A DNA stretch of 46,952 nucleotides from Chloroflexota bacterium (GTDB taxonomy: Bacteria; Chloroflexota; Chloroflexia; Chloroflexales; Roseiflexaceae). The first letter of the stretch is position 1; every line of letters begins with the position of its first letter. Position numbers and translations under genes: made by a program. The notes beneath the pieces were generated by a model. It made no database searches. It saw only the letters and a list, made by a program, of their open reading frames with translations, and was not told where the DNA came from. The stretch covers positions 1 to 46,952 of the forward strand of contig JACAEQ010000042.1 in the NCBI GenBank assembly GCA_013388755.1. The letters run 5' to 3'. Positions 15,825-23,617 of this stretch are shown piece by piece.

Positions 15825-17999
15825 TCAGTGCGCCCCGGCTGCAACCTTGCCCTTCGTACCGGCAAGCTCGGTCATCAGGTCATCGTCGAGTTGCGGGTTA
15901 CGCAGGTGATCGACCAGATCCTGAACCTCTTGCGACGGTGCAGCCGTCAACTTGCTCACAATGTAGCACAGTAAGAAGTTGACCGGCAAGCCGAAGATCC
16001 CGGAGGCCAGGTGGGTAATGCCCAGCACATTGAACGATGGGTTGAGATAGTTGCTGGCCATGTAGAAGATCGTCACGCTCAGGCCACCGACCATACCGGC
16101 GATTGCTCCCGGGCCGTTACAGCGCTTCCAGAAGATGCCAAGCAACACCACCGGGAAGAAGGATGCCGCTGCCATTGAGAAGGCCCACGCCACCATCTGG
16201 GCGATGAGGGCCAGGCGCGGTAACGCCAGCAACGCCGCAATCACCGCCGCCACGATCAACATACTCTTGCCCAGCCAGATACGGGTATTCAGGCTGGCCT
16301 TCGGATTAATGATCCGGAAGTAGAAGTCGTGTGCGATGGCCGACGAAATCACCACCAGCAGACCATCGGCGGTGGAGAGGGCCGCTGCCAGGCCACCGGC
16401 GGCAATCAATGCCGCCACGGTATACGGGAGACCAGCAATCTCAGGCGTGGCCAGCACGATGGTGTCGGCATCAATATTGAGCTCGCCGAACTGCAGGATG
16501 CCATCGGTGCTATTCTTGGTGATGGCCGTACCCGACAACTCGCCGAACGTGCCGATCTTCTTGCCGTCAACCTCACTTTCGCTGAAGGTTGCGCCGGCGA
16601 CATCAATCTTACCGTTGCCGTTGGCGTCGGTGATGACAAGCGCGCCACTCGTCACCTGCGGCGCCGCCCAGGCCGGCAACTTCGCGATATCGCGGCCCTC
16701 GAGCGTCCTGTAGTCGCGCTGCGTGATCAGGCCCAGCTTGCTCCAGTTCTGCGTCCACACCGGCAGCGAGCTGATCTCCTTACCGACCACATTCTGCAGG
16801 ATCTCCCAGCGCGCAAATGCAGCATAAGCCGGCGCAGTGAAGTAGAGCAGGAAGATAAAGACCAGCGCCCAGCCAACACTCATACGGCTCTCACGCACAC
16901 TCGGCACCGTATAGAAGCGAATGAGAATGTGTGGCAGGCCAGCGGTGCCTACCATCAGACAGAACGTGAGTGCCAGGAAGTTCCACGGTGTACCGCGCCA
17001 GTCAGGCTGAATCTCCTCGGCAGGCTTCGTGGTGTTGGGGATCGACTGCACTGCCGGCGGCGTGAACCTCGTGCCGAAATAGGAATTGATCTGCCCCACG
17101 GCCGTGACCGCCGGAGCATTGCTCAGGCCCTCATTATAGGCCGGCACATACCCCTGCTGAATGACGCGCCCGGTACCGTCGCGCGCCGGCGCTTCCGACG
17201 AAATCTTCAGTTCGCCTTCGAGCCGGGTGATGTTCTGCAGCGCCACACCATAGCTGAACTGCGGGATCGGGAAGCCGGTCAGTTTCAGCGACAGGAACGT
17301 CACCGGGATCAGGTAGGCAATGATCAGAATGATGTACTGCGCCACCTGCGTCCAGGTCACCGCTTTCATACCACCCAGGAACGAGCAAACCAGCACGCCC
17401 GACAGGCCGATGACCACACCCCATTCATACGGCACGCCGATGAAGCGCGACATAATGATGCCAACGCCCACCACCTGCGCCGTAACATAGGTCAGGCTGA
17501 CGATGATCGCCGAAACAGCAGCGACCAGGCGCGGCCATCTTCCGCCATACCGGGTACCGACGAAGTCGGGGATGGTATACTGGCCGAATTTGCGGATGTA
17601 TGGCGCAAAGAGCAGCGCCAGAAGCACATACCCGCCCGTCCAGCCCATGATATAGGCCAGACCGTCGTACCCGAGCGCGTAGAGCGTACCGGCCATCGAA
17701 ATAAACGATGCCGCGCTCATCCAGTCGGCGCCGGTGGCCATGCCGTTGAAGATTGCCGGCACATTGCGCCCGGCCACATAATACTCATCAAGCGCCTTGG
17801 TACGGCTCATGATGCCGATGAACGCATACATGCCCATCGTCAGCATCAGGAACGTCCAGCCGATCCAGGCCTGCGGCATACCGGCGACCAGTTCCAGCGC
17901 GCCCATGATCAGGCTGATCACAATCAGGCCGACCGTGAACATGCCATAGTACTGCGCCAGCCGGTTGTTGCGTAGCTTAATTGCTTCGTTTGCTGCCAT
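15825..17999 (-). CDS. Sodium:solute symporter, large subunit
   Basis: A 724-residue SSS-family transporter resembling acetate permease ActP and the VC_2705-type symporters, with about 13 helices. SSS motifs include YVAGRNVPAIFNGMATGADWMSAASFI near residue 75 and GLAAALSTADGLLVVISSAIAHDFYF in the latter part. Between helices it carries an unusual soluble insertion of roughly 55 residues (about 455-510) with an EF-hand-like loop DANGNGKID (458-466) and a second acidic stretch (FGELNIDAD). GGAGG precedes the ATG. It lies 22 bases after its partner small subunit (18022-18297), clearly one operon. Substrate is probably a monocarboxylate such as acetate, by family; calcium binding is a hypothesis. 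Confidence 0.9.
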   Translation of the reverse strand: MAANEAIKLRNNRLAQYYGMFTVGLIVISLIMGALELVAGMPQAWIGWTFLMLTMGMYAFIGIMSRTKALDEYYVAGRNVPAIFNGMATGADWMSAASFISMAGTLYALGYDGLAYIMGWTGGYVLLALLFAPYIRKFGQYTIPDFVGTRYGGRWPRLVAAVSAIIVSLTYVTAQVVGVGIIMSRFIGVPYEWGVVIGLSGVLVCSFLGGMKAVTWTQVAQYIILIIAYLIPVTFLSLKLTGFPIPQFSYGVALQNITRLEGELKISSEAPARDGTGRVIQQGYVPAYNEGLSNAPAVTAVGQINSYFGTRFTPPAVQSIPNTTKPAEEIQPDWRGTPWNFLALTFCLMVGTAGLPHILIRFYTVPSVRESRMSVGWALVFIFLLYFTAPAYAAFARWEILQNVVGKEISSLPVWTQNWSKLGLITQRDYRTLEGRDIAKLPAWAAPQVTSGALVITDANGNGKIDVAGATFSESEVDGKKIGTFGELSGTAITKNSTDGILQFGELNIDADTIVLATPEIAGLPYTVAALIAAGGLAAALSTADGLLVVISSAIAHDFYFRIINPKASLNTRIWLGKSMLIVAAVIAALLALPRLALIAQMVAWAFSMAAASFFPVVLLGIFWKRCNGPGAIAGMVGGLSVTIFYMASNYLNPSFNVLGITHLASGIFGLPVNFLLCYIVSKLTAAPSQEVQDLVDHLRNPQLDDDLMTELAGTKGKVAAGAH

Positions 18000-18021
18000 G
18001 GTTGCGTCACCCCCTCCGCGC

Positions 18022-18297
18022 TTACTTATCTTTCAGATGATACTTGCTGTCCAGTTTGTTCATGGCGTAGGCGTAGTAAAAGATCAAAACGACGAACACA
18101 GCCAGCGAAAACTGACTGCCGAAGTAGTAGCCGAGCGGAAAGCCCACGATCCGGATCTGGTTCAACTGGTTGATGAAGAGTGGCGGGATGTAGGCAACGG
18201 CGAACCAGATCACCAGCAGCGAGATAATCAGCCGGTTGTTCTCGTTCCAGTAGGCATTGATCCGCTGCTGGCGGTCCATATCCTTCGTGTCTGACAT
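18022..18297 (-). CDS. Symporter small subunit (DUF4212)
   Basis: A 91-residue protein with two membrane helices (RLIISLLVIWFAVAYIPPLF and a second ending FVVLIFYYAYAMNKLD). It matches the DUF4212 small subunit always found directly upstream of an SSS symporter. The basic N-terminus MSDTKDMDRQQRINAYW is typical. AAGGAGG six bases upstream of the ATG is close to ideal. It is first in the operon and is followed after 24 bases by the large subunit gene. A TATAAA on the minus strand around 18318 could be its -10, but no -35 is recognisable. Confidence 0.93.
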   Translation of the reverse strand: MSDTKDMDRQQRINAYWNENNRLIISLLVIWFAVAYIPPLFINQLNQIRIVGFPLGYYFGSQFSLAVFVVLIFYYAYAMNKLDSKYHLKDK

Positions 18298-18573
18298 GTC
18301 GCCTCCTTAAACTCAGACGGATTTATACGAGCAACTACAGTTCTGGCGCGCATACCAGCGCGAGATGATCCGGAGCTACACCATCGCGATCGCGCCAATC
18401 CGATGAAGGCACCTCCTTTCCCCTCACGATCGCCGCTACATGCGCCACAACGCCGCATGGCGCCTCCGGCGCGCGGGTAACACCCGACTACCCACGGTCA
18501 GGGTGGGTGGTGCCGGCGATCGGAACATCGCTACAACAGGTGACATAACACCCGTTGCAATCGGACATACATC
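18298..18573. other. Non-coding region upstream of the symporter operon
   Basis: No convincing gene. On the minus strand AAAGGAGGTG (18419-18410) is a nearly perfect ribosome-binding sequence without a credible start codon at proper spacing. A hairpin ACCCAC/GTGGGT around 18494-18513 has no T-run. The region must hold the symporter promoter. Confidence 0.5.
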
Positions 18574-18600
18574 TTGAACAGTAACTGGCGATGGTACAAT
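18574..18600 (+). promoter_or_regulatory. Promoter of the potassium-channel gene
   Basis: TTGAAC (18574-18579), 15-base spacer, TACAAT (18595-18600) with TGG directly before it (18592-18594), an extended -10. Transcription would start near 18607, leaving a leader of about 175 bases before the ATG at 18784. Confidence 0.5.
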
Positions 18601-18604
18601 AGTA

Positions 18605-18733
18605 CGCTGCATTTTTCAGCGCACGATAAATCTTGTGTAAAGTTTCTGTAAAACTGACACGAGTTACACAGTGGCGCGGACTTCGCTTCGTCACGGAGCA
18701 CGCGCTCCGTCAGGGCGGTGCACGAGCCGCCCC
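18605..18733 (+). ncRNA. Candidate structured 5' leader of the potassium-channel gene
   Basis: Several exact helices follow each other within 130 bases: CGCTG/CAGCG (18605-18609 with 18617-18621); TGTGTAA/TTACACA (18634-18640 with 18664-18670) enclosing AGTTT/AAACT (18641-18645 with 18651-18655); ACGGAGC/GCTCCGT (18693-18699 with 18704-18710); and GGGCGG/CCGCCC (18713-18718 with 18727-18732). It does not match a riboswitch class I can recognise. The helices are seen; function as a regulatory RNA is inference. Confidence 0.4.
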
Positions 18734-18783
18734 AACCTCGGGATCATTCGCAGTGCATCCGCATATGTGTGATATAGGCACAT

Positions 18784-19809
18784 ATGTCATCAAGCAGCGT
18801 ACAGGCGTCTATGCAGCAGAGCATTCCACGTCTCAGCACCAGGTTGCTGATCGGGAGCGGCTTTCTGGCCGCTGTGTTGCTCATTGGCACGATTGGTTTT
18901 GCGATCCTCGAAGGCTGGTCGCTGCTTGAATCGTTCTTTACCACGCTCCTGATTGTGTCAACGCTCGGGTTCAGCGATCTGCGCCCGGTGGATACGTATG
19001 GTCGCGCGCTGACGATTGTCCTGATCCTGGCCGGCGTCGGCACGCTTTATTACATCGCGGTCACGCTGGCACAATCAGCGATTGAAAACCAGTTCGGCTG
19101 GGGGAGGCGGCGTCAGATGGATCAACAGATCGCTCGTATGCGCGACCATGTGATTGTGTGCGGCTATGGCCGGGTGGGGCGGGAGACATGCCGGAGCCTG
19201 GCGCGCCACGGCGCGCCGTTCCTCGTCATTGACAGCGACCCTGCGCGCCTCGCCACCATTCAGGCTGATGGTTACCTGGCGTTGAATGGCGATGCGTCCG
19301 ATGATGCGACGCTGATCAGAGCGGGTATTGCCCGGGCGCGGGCATTACTGACGGCGGTGCAGAGTGATGCAGCCAATGTCTATATTACGCTTTCGGCGCG
19401 CGCCCTCAACCCCTCATTGCTGATCATCGCCCGCGCCGCCACGACCGAGGCCGAACATAAATTGCGCATCGCCGGCGCCACCAAGGTCATCTCGCCCTAT
19501 GTACTTGGTGGGCGCAGTATGGCATCCATGGCGCTTCAACCGGCAGTCATGGATTTCCTCGACCTCTTGATGCACAGCGATGATGCCGATACATGGCTCG
19601 AGGAACTGGTGGTCGGGCCGGATTCGGCGTTACAGGGGATGCGCGTGGATGAAACGAACCTGCGCGAGCGGGCAGGCATGACCATCCTGGCAGTGTGGCG
19701 CGCCGACGGGCGCATGCTGGTGAATCCGCCACCAGACACTATACTGAAGCACGGCGATACGCTGATCGTCCTGGGGAGTCGCGCCGCAGCGGATCGGATG
19801 GGCGATTAA
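18784..19809 (+). CDS. Potassium channel with RCK (TrkA-N/TrkA-C) domain
   Basis: A 341-residue ion channel subunit. Two helices flank a pore loop, TTLLIVSTLGFSDLRP, whose filter reads TLGFSD (60-65) instead of the usual TVGYGD or TVGFGD. A Rossmann RCK domain starts at VIVCGYGRVGRETCRSL (about 118-134). A TrkA-C domain occupies the last 90 residues (LEELVVGPDSALQGMRVDETNLRERAG). This is the MthK/Kch arrangement, expected to gate on ligand or ions. The ATG at 18784 has no Shine-Dalgarno sequence; an ATG at 18814 is an alternative. A long structured leader precedes it. It lies divergent from the symporter operon. Serine in the filter may alter selectivity. Confidence 0.9.
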   Translation: MSSSSVQASMQQSIPRLSTRLLIGSGFLAAVLLIGTIGFAILEGWSLLESFFTTLLIVSTLGFSDLRPVDTYGRALTIVLILAGVGTLYYIAVTLAQSAIENQFGWGRRRQMDQQIARMRDHVIVCGYGRVGRETCRSLARHGAPFLVIDSDPARLATIQADGYLALNGDASDDATLIRAGIARARALLTAVQSDAANVYITLSARALNPSLLIIARAATTEAEHKLRIAGATKVISPYVLGGRSMASMALQPAVMDFLDLLMHSDDADTWLEELVVGPDSALQGMRVDETNLRERAGMTILAVWRADGRMLVNPPPDTILKHGDTLIVLGSRAAADRMGD

Positions 19810-20169
19810 GCTGAACCCACGCCGGCGGGCTGATGAAGGTTACCTATTAAACCCGATACGCTTCAACTACGCCCGTCACTCCCACCCCAGCCCTCCCCCA
19901 GCGGGGGAGGGAGTCCGACTCCTCCTCCCAGCGGGGGGCTGTGCGGTGCGAAGCCCGCCTGCGCGGGCTCACCAGCAGGCCATGCCGACGGCCTTCGTGC
20001 CCGCGAGCCGAGCCCTTCAGGACGACGGCGAGCGCGTCTACCGGTTTGCATTCTGAATGTTCATCACCCGGTTAGATACAGACAGACACGGACTCAGGAG
20101 CGACGGCATGCACCCTTCGCTACGCTGCCGCACGGCTCCGCAGGGTGCTGTCATGAATGCTATCTGGTA
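19810..20169. other. Intergenic region with repeat and hairpin
   Basis: Between the channel gene and the convergent DUF2007 gene. It contains a copy of a GC-rich repeat (19881-19949), a perfect hairpin AGCCCGC-CTGC-GCGGGCT (19952-19969), and a GCACCCT/AGGGTGC pair around 20110-20150. No gene seen. Confidence 0.6.
19881..19949. repeat. GC-rich intergenic repeat, copy A
   Basis: Runs from CCCACCCCAGCC to GCTGTGCGGTGC and matches 33205-33288 closely; copy A lacks a block of about 15 bases (GGGGAGAGGTTGGGT) present in copy B. Both contain a C-run/G-run hairpin. Confidence 0.75.
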
Positions 20170-20478
20170 TTACCCATCGCCGAGGTCGAGTTCGGCAAGT
20201 AGCGCGCGGGCTTCTTCGGCAACAGCCGTCGGTACATAGACCTGCACGACGCTGAGCGGCCCTTGCAACAGGCCGTACACACCCGCGACGGCTTCCCCGG
20301 CCAGGTGGACCGGTATACCGGCGTCTTCCAGGTATGAACGTACCAGCTGGGCGCGTATGATGCCATCAACCTCGGCGATACACACCGGGCCGACCCCACC
20401 GCCGCCACCGCCGCCGGTATGCTCGCCTGCAGCATCGTCTGCCGGTGAAAAGAACCATTGAAGCGCATGCTCGTTCAT
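20170..20478 (-). CDS. DUF2007-like protein
   Basis: A 102-residue protein. After an N-terminal MNEHALQWFFS and a glycine run (seven in a row), the C-terminal 65 residues show the DUF2007 pattern: VDGIIRAQLVRSYLEDAGIPVHLAGEAV then a beta-rich part and a final helix VAEEARALLAEL. DUF2007 proteins are small ferredoxin-like-fold proteins suspected in signalling or metal handling; function is not established. The ATG at 20478 follows a TACAAT -10 by only about seven bases, so the message may be leaderless. The frame upstream is open to 20541 but crosses the promoter. Convergent with the potassium-channel gene. Confidence 0.75.
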   Translation of the reverse strand: MNEHALQWFFSPADDAAGEHTGGGGGGGVGPVCIAEVDGIIRAQLVRSYLEDAGIPVHLAGEAVAGVYGLLQGPLSVVQVYVPTAVAEEARALLAELDLGDG

Positions 20479-20485
20479 ACCGGTT

Positions 20486-20491
20486 ATTGTA
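20486..20491 (-). promoter_or_regulatory. -10 of the DUF2007 gene, likely leaderless
   Basis: TACAAT on the minus strand (20491-20486), within the palindrome ATTGTACAAT. TGCACA lies 16 bases upstream as a partial -35. The predicted start site coincides with the ATG at 20478. Confidence 0.4.
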
Positions 20492-20604
20492 CAATATGCT
20501 GCATATCTGTGCAGGGGCGCTGAGAGATCGGGGATGAGCAACGAGGGGTACGTTCTCCATTCTCAGTTTCAGGTTCCAGGTTCTCGCTTCTTCGTGCCAG
20601 GTTC

Positions 20605-20620
20605 TCAATGCTCAATCCCC
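20605..20620. repeat. 16-bp inverted repeat, left copy
   Basis: TCAATGCTCAATCCCC here is the exact reverse complement of 22410-22425. The neighbourhood (20555-20607) is a degenerate run of CAGGTTCT/TTCTCA-like words. Confidence 0.6.
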
Positions 20621-20676
20621 ACTGTGATCAGCGCCACGTCTCAGGCACCTTCGCCAAGCAAAGAAAGCGATGTTAC

Positions 20677-21702
20677 GTGACAGCGACAATTCGAGTCTTC
20701 GACGGCCACAACGATACACTCCTTCGTCTGTACCGGCCCGAGGCCGGCGACTCGTTCTTCGGCTCGCCGCACGGTCACATTGACCTGCCGCGCGCACGCG
20801 CCGGCGGCCTGGCAGGCGGCTTCTTCGCCGTCTTTGTGCCCACCCCGCCAGACGCGCCGGAGTATGCCGATGACGAACTACCTGCGCCATTACCACTCGC
20901 CTATGCGCAGCAAACTGCACTCAGCATGGTGGCGCTGCTCTTCCGCATCGAAGCGCAGGCGGAAGGCCAGGTGCGCGTTGCACGTACGGTCGAGGATCTC
21001 ACAACCGGCTTGCAGCAAGGGGTGCTGACGGCGATCTTGCACTTTGAAGGCGCCGACCCGATCGATACCAACCTGGATGCGCTGGAAGTGCTGTACCAGG
21101 CCGGACTACGCTCGCTCGGTATCGTCTGGAGCCGGCCAAACGCCTTCGGCAACGGGGTGCCGTTTCGTTTCCCTCACGGCCCCGATACCGGCGCGGGCCT
21201 GACCGACGCCGGGCGCCACCTGGTGCGGGCATGCAACCGTCTCGGTATTCTGCTTGATCTCTCACACCTGAACGAAGCTGGCTTCTGGGACGTGGCACGA
21301 CTGAGTACCGCGCCGCTGGTCGCAACACATTCCAATGCCCACGCTATCTGCCCCTCGCCGCGCAATCTGACGGACCGCCAGCTCGACGCCATTCGCGAGT
21401 CGGACGGCATGGTAGGCGTCAATCTGCACGTCGGGTTCCTCCGCCCCGATGGCGGGCGCGATGCCAGGATACCACTCGATCTGGTCGTTGACCATTTCGT
21501 TTACCTGGTCGAACGTCTGGGCATTGAGCGCGTCGGGCTCGGATCGGATTTCGATGGCGCGCTGATGCCGGCTGACGTTGGCGATGCCACCGGGCTGCCA
21601 CGCCTGTTCGCTGCATTGCGCCGGCGCGGCTTTGACGAACCGTCGTTGCACAAACTGGCGCACGAAAACTGGCTGCGTGTGCTGAAGAAAACCTGGAAGT
21701 GA
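20677..21702 (+). CDS. Membrane-type dipeptidase (M19)
   Basis: A 341-residue zinc dipeptidase of the renal dipeptidase family, an amidohydrolase TIM barrel cleaving dipeptides, often with a D-residue at the second position. Zinc ligands are visible: DGHNDTL (His11, Asp13), the bridging Glu in LHFEGADPI, the histidines in THSNAHAICPSPRNL and Asp in GLGSDFDGALMP. GTG at 20677 starts MTATIRVFDGHND, at the conserved beginning; an in-frame ATG at 20608 would add 23 residues within repeat-like DNA. Three bases separate its stop from the next gene, implying coupling. In this context it may take part in cell-wall peptide turnover, which is inference. Confidence 0.92.
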   Translation: MTATIRVFDGHNDTLLRLYRPEAGDSFFGSPHGHIDLPRARAGGLAGGFFAVFVPTPPDAPEYADDELPAPLPLAYAQQTALSMVALLFRIEAQAEGQVRVARTVEDLTTGLQQGVLTAILHFEGADPIDTNLDALEVLYQAGLRSLGIVWSRPNAFGNGVPFRFPHGPDTGAGLTDAGRHLVRACNRLGILLDLSHLNEAGFWDVARLSTAPLVATHSNAHAICPSPRNLTDRQLDAIRESDGMVGVNLHVGFLRPDGGRDARIPLDLVVDHFVYLVERLGIERVGLGSDFDGALMPADVGDATGLPRLFAALRRRGFDEPSLHKLAHENWLRVLKKTWK

Positions 21703-21705
21703 CCG

Positions 21706-22425
21706 GTGAAAGCACTGATTCTGGCAGCCGGAGCAGGAACGCGCCTGCGCCCGCTCACCGATACATGCCCGAAGCCGATGCTGCCAGTTGCAGGCAGGCC
21801 GTTGCTGGCCTGGACGCTGGAGTGGCTGCGACGCTACGGCATCACCCAAGCCGCGCTCAATCTCTTCCACCTGCCCGATGTCGTACGCGATGGGTTGGGT
21901 GACGGCGAGCGCTACGGCATGCGTCTCCACTATGCCGTGGAAGATCATCTGCGCGGGACGGCGGGCGCGCTGCATAATTTCCCCGGCTTTTTCGACCAGA
22001 CTTTTTTCGTCATCTATGGTGACCTGCTGCTCGACTTCGACCTTGATGACCTGGTGGCGTTTCATCGCCGGCAACGCGCGCTGATGACCCTGGCGCTCAA
22101 ACGCACCGCGACGCCCCATTCGCAGGGTATGATCGAGACGGACGGCGAGGGACGGGTGCTACGTTTTGTGGAGAAACCAGCGACGTGGGATGGCGGTGAT
22201 ACGGCGAATGCCGGAGTGTATGTCTGCGAGCCGGAGGTTGTGACCCACGTGCCGCCGGGGTTCAGCGACTTCGGTCACGATATCATTCCGGCGTTGTTAC
22301 GTGACGGCGCGCCGGTATACGGCAGGCCGCTACGCGGTTACCTGCTGGACATCGGTACACCGGAAGCGTATGCCCGGGCCCAGGAAGACTGGCGCGGAAG
22401 AGCAGGCGCGGGGATTGAGCATTGA
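21706..22425 (+). CDS. Sugar-phosphate nucleotidyltransferase
   Basis: A 239-residue GT-A-like enzyme that transfers a nucleotide to a sugar 1-phosphate. The signature AAGAGTRLRPLTDTCPKPMLPVAG begins at residue 6 and holds the nucleotide-binding loop and the catalytic lysine. YGDLLLDFD is the metal-binding motif and FVEKP the sugar-binding one. Length equals the short MurU/mannose-1-phosphate guanylyltransferase types, without the C-terminal hexapeptide domain. Start is GTG at 21706, three bases after the dipeptidase stop. MurU activity (MurNAc 1-phosphate recycling) would suit its dipeptidase neighbour, but mannose- or glucose-1-phosphate is equally possible from sequence. Confidence 0.88.
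   Translation: MKALILAAGAGTRLRPLTDTCPKPMLPVAGRPLLAWTLEWLRRYGITQAALNLFHLPDVVRDGLGDGERYGMRLHYAVEDHLRGTAGALHNFPGFFDQTFFVIYGDLLLDFDLDDLVAFHRRQRALMTLALKRTATPHSQGMIETDGEGRVLRFVEKPATWDGGDTANAGVYVCEPEVVTHVPPGFSDFGHDIIPALLRDGAPVYGRPLRGYLLDIGTPEAYARAQEDWRGRAGAGIEH
22410..22425. repeat. 16-bp inverted repeat, right copy
   Basis: GGGGATTGAGCATTGA, reverse complement of 20605-20620, forming the last codons and stop of the nucleotidyltransferase gene. Confidence 0.6.
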
Positions 22426-22455
22426 ACGCTGAGCAGTGGAGATCAAGAAGCCGCG

Positions 22456-23505
22456 CTACTGCATCAGGCCACGCGCCGCAACCGGCCACATCACTTCGAC
22501 CAGGCCGGCGCGCGCGCCGATGACCTGGTTGAACAGATTGCTCACCACGCAGACGTGGTTCGGCACAATCGTCACACGCTCGCCGATGACCGGCGCGCGC
22601 GCGCAGGCGTTGAAATCAACGTGGCCATGCTCCTCAGAGAGCGCATAGATCCGTGCCCGGGGGTATTCGAGGATCATGCCATATCCATCAAGCCCCGGCA
22701 TGTCGGATGACAGTGCTTTGCTGCCGGCGTCGAGAATGCCGCGCCCATTGGTCGGACGGCTGATGACGGTCGCCACGACGGTCAGGGCGCATTCGTCGAG
22801 CGTCATGGCGCCATTGTTCACCTGTGACCGGTCGCCATAGACATAGGTGCCGGCGCGATATTCGGTCACTTCGTGCGTCTCGTGGGCGCGCCACATCCCC
22901 GGCGTACCACCGCCGCTCACGCGATCCACGGCAATGCCACTGGTCGCCAGCAGTGCCTTCGTCTCGCGCACGAACGGGTCGGTCTGCGGGCCGCTGGGGT
23001 AGGTCATCAGGCCGGCGAAGCGCAATCCGGGCGATCCGACGATGCGTCGCGCCAGTTGTGCGGCCTGTTCCGGCGTCTGCACACCACAACGCTTGCCGCC
23101 GGTGTCACATTCAACCAGCACTGCGAGCGTCAGGTTCGCTGCCGTCATTGCTGCGCTCAATCCAGCAACGACGATCTCATTATCGGCGGTGACGCTCAGG
23201 TTTACACGACGCGCCAGGCGTGCCAGACGTTCCATCTTTGCCGCACCAAGCAGATTGTACGGTAGGAACATGTCGCGAATGCCGGCCTGCGCCATAACTT
23301 CGGCTTCACCCAGTTTCTGGCAGGTAATGCCAATCGCACCGGCGGCCAGTTGCATGTGCGCGATTTCCGGGATCTTGTGGGTTTTGATATGCGGCCGATT
23401 GGCGATCCTGTGCGCGTCGAGGTACCGTTGCAGTTTTACGATATTGGCTTCGAGCCGGTCAAGATCGACCAGAGCGAACGGTGTGTCAATATCGCAGGTA
23501 TCCAT
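22456..23505 (-). CDS. D-threonine aldolase-like PLP enzyme (alanine racemase fold)
   Basis: A 349-residue fold-type III PLP enzyme. TPFALVDLDRLEANIVKLQRYL at the start and RPHIKTHKIPEIA (the PLP lysine in the THK segment) are typical of the D-threonine aldolase/D-serine dehydratase family. A C-terminal beta domain contains the metal site (EEHGHVDF and CARAPVIGERVTIVPNHVCVV, with His and Cys ligands). The enzyme would split D-3-hydroxy amino acids such as D-threonine to glycine and an aldehyde, or dehydrate D-serine. ATG at 23505 has AAGGA five bases upstream; the longer open frame to 23763 has no such site. It faces the nucleotidyltransferase gene with a 30-base gap. Confidence 0.88.
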   Translation of the reverse strand: MDTCDIDTPFALVDLDRLEANIVKLQRYLDAHRIANRPHIKTHKIPEIAHMQLAAGAIGITCQKLGEAEVMAQAGIRDMFLPYNLLGAAKMERLARLARRVNLSVTADNEIVVAGLSAAMTAANLTLAVLVECDTGGKRCGVQTPEQAAQLARRIVGSPGLRFAGLMTYPSGPQTDPFVRETKALLATSGIAVDRVSGGGTPGMWRAHETHEVTEYRAGTYVYGDRSQVNNGAMTLDECALTVVATVISRPTNGRGILDAGSKALSSDMPGLDGYGMILEYPRARIYALSEEHGHVDFNACARAPVIGERVTIVPNHVCVVSNLFNQVIGARAGLVEVMWPVAARGLMQ

Positions 23506-23617
23506 GTATTTCCTTATGGCGAGTCGTTCCCATAGCGGTAGTATATCCCGGCGCCGGAGCGCCCGCAACTCGTGGACGCGTGACGATACGGGAACGCTGT
23601 GCCTGCCGGCGCGCGTT

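Noticed and set aside
18410-18419. Nearly perfect ribosome-binding sequence AAAGGAGGTG on the minus strand, also resembling the 3' end of 16S rRNA on the plus strand
   Set aside because: No ATG/GTG/TTG at suitable spacing gives a believable peptide, and no other rRNA sequence surrounds it. Left as part of the non-coding region.
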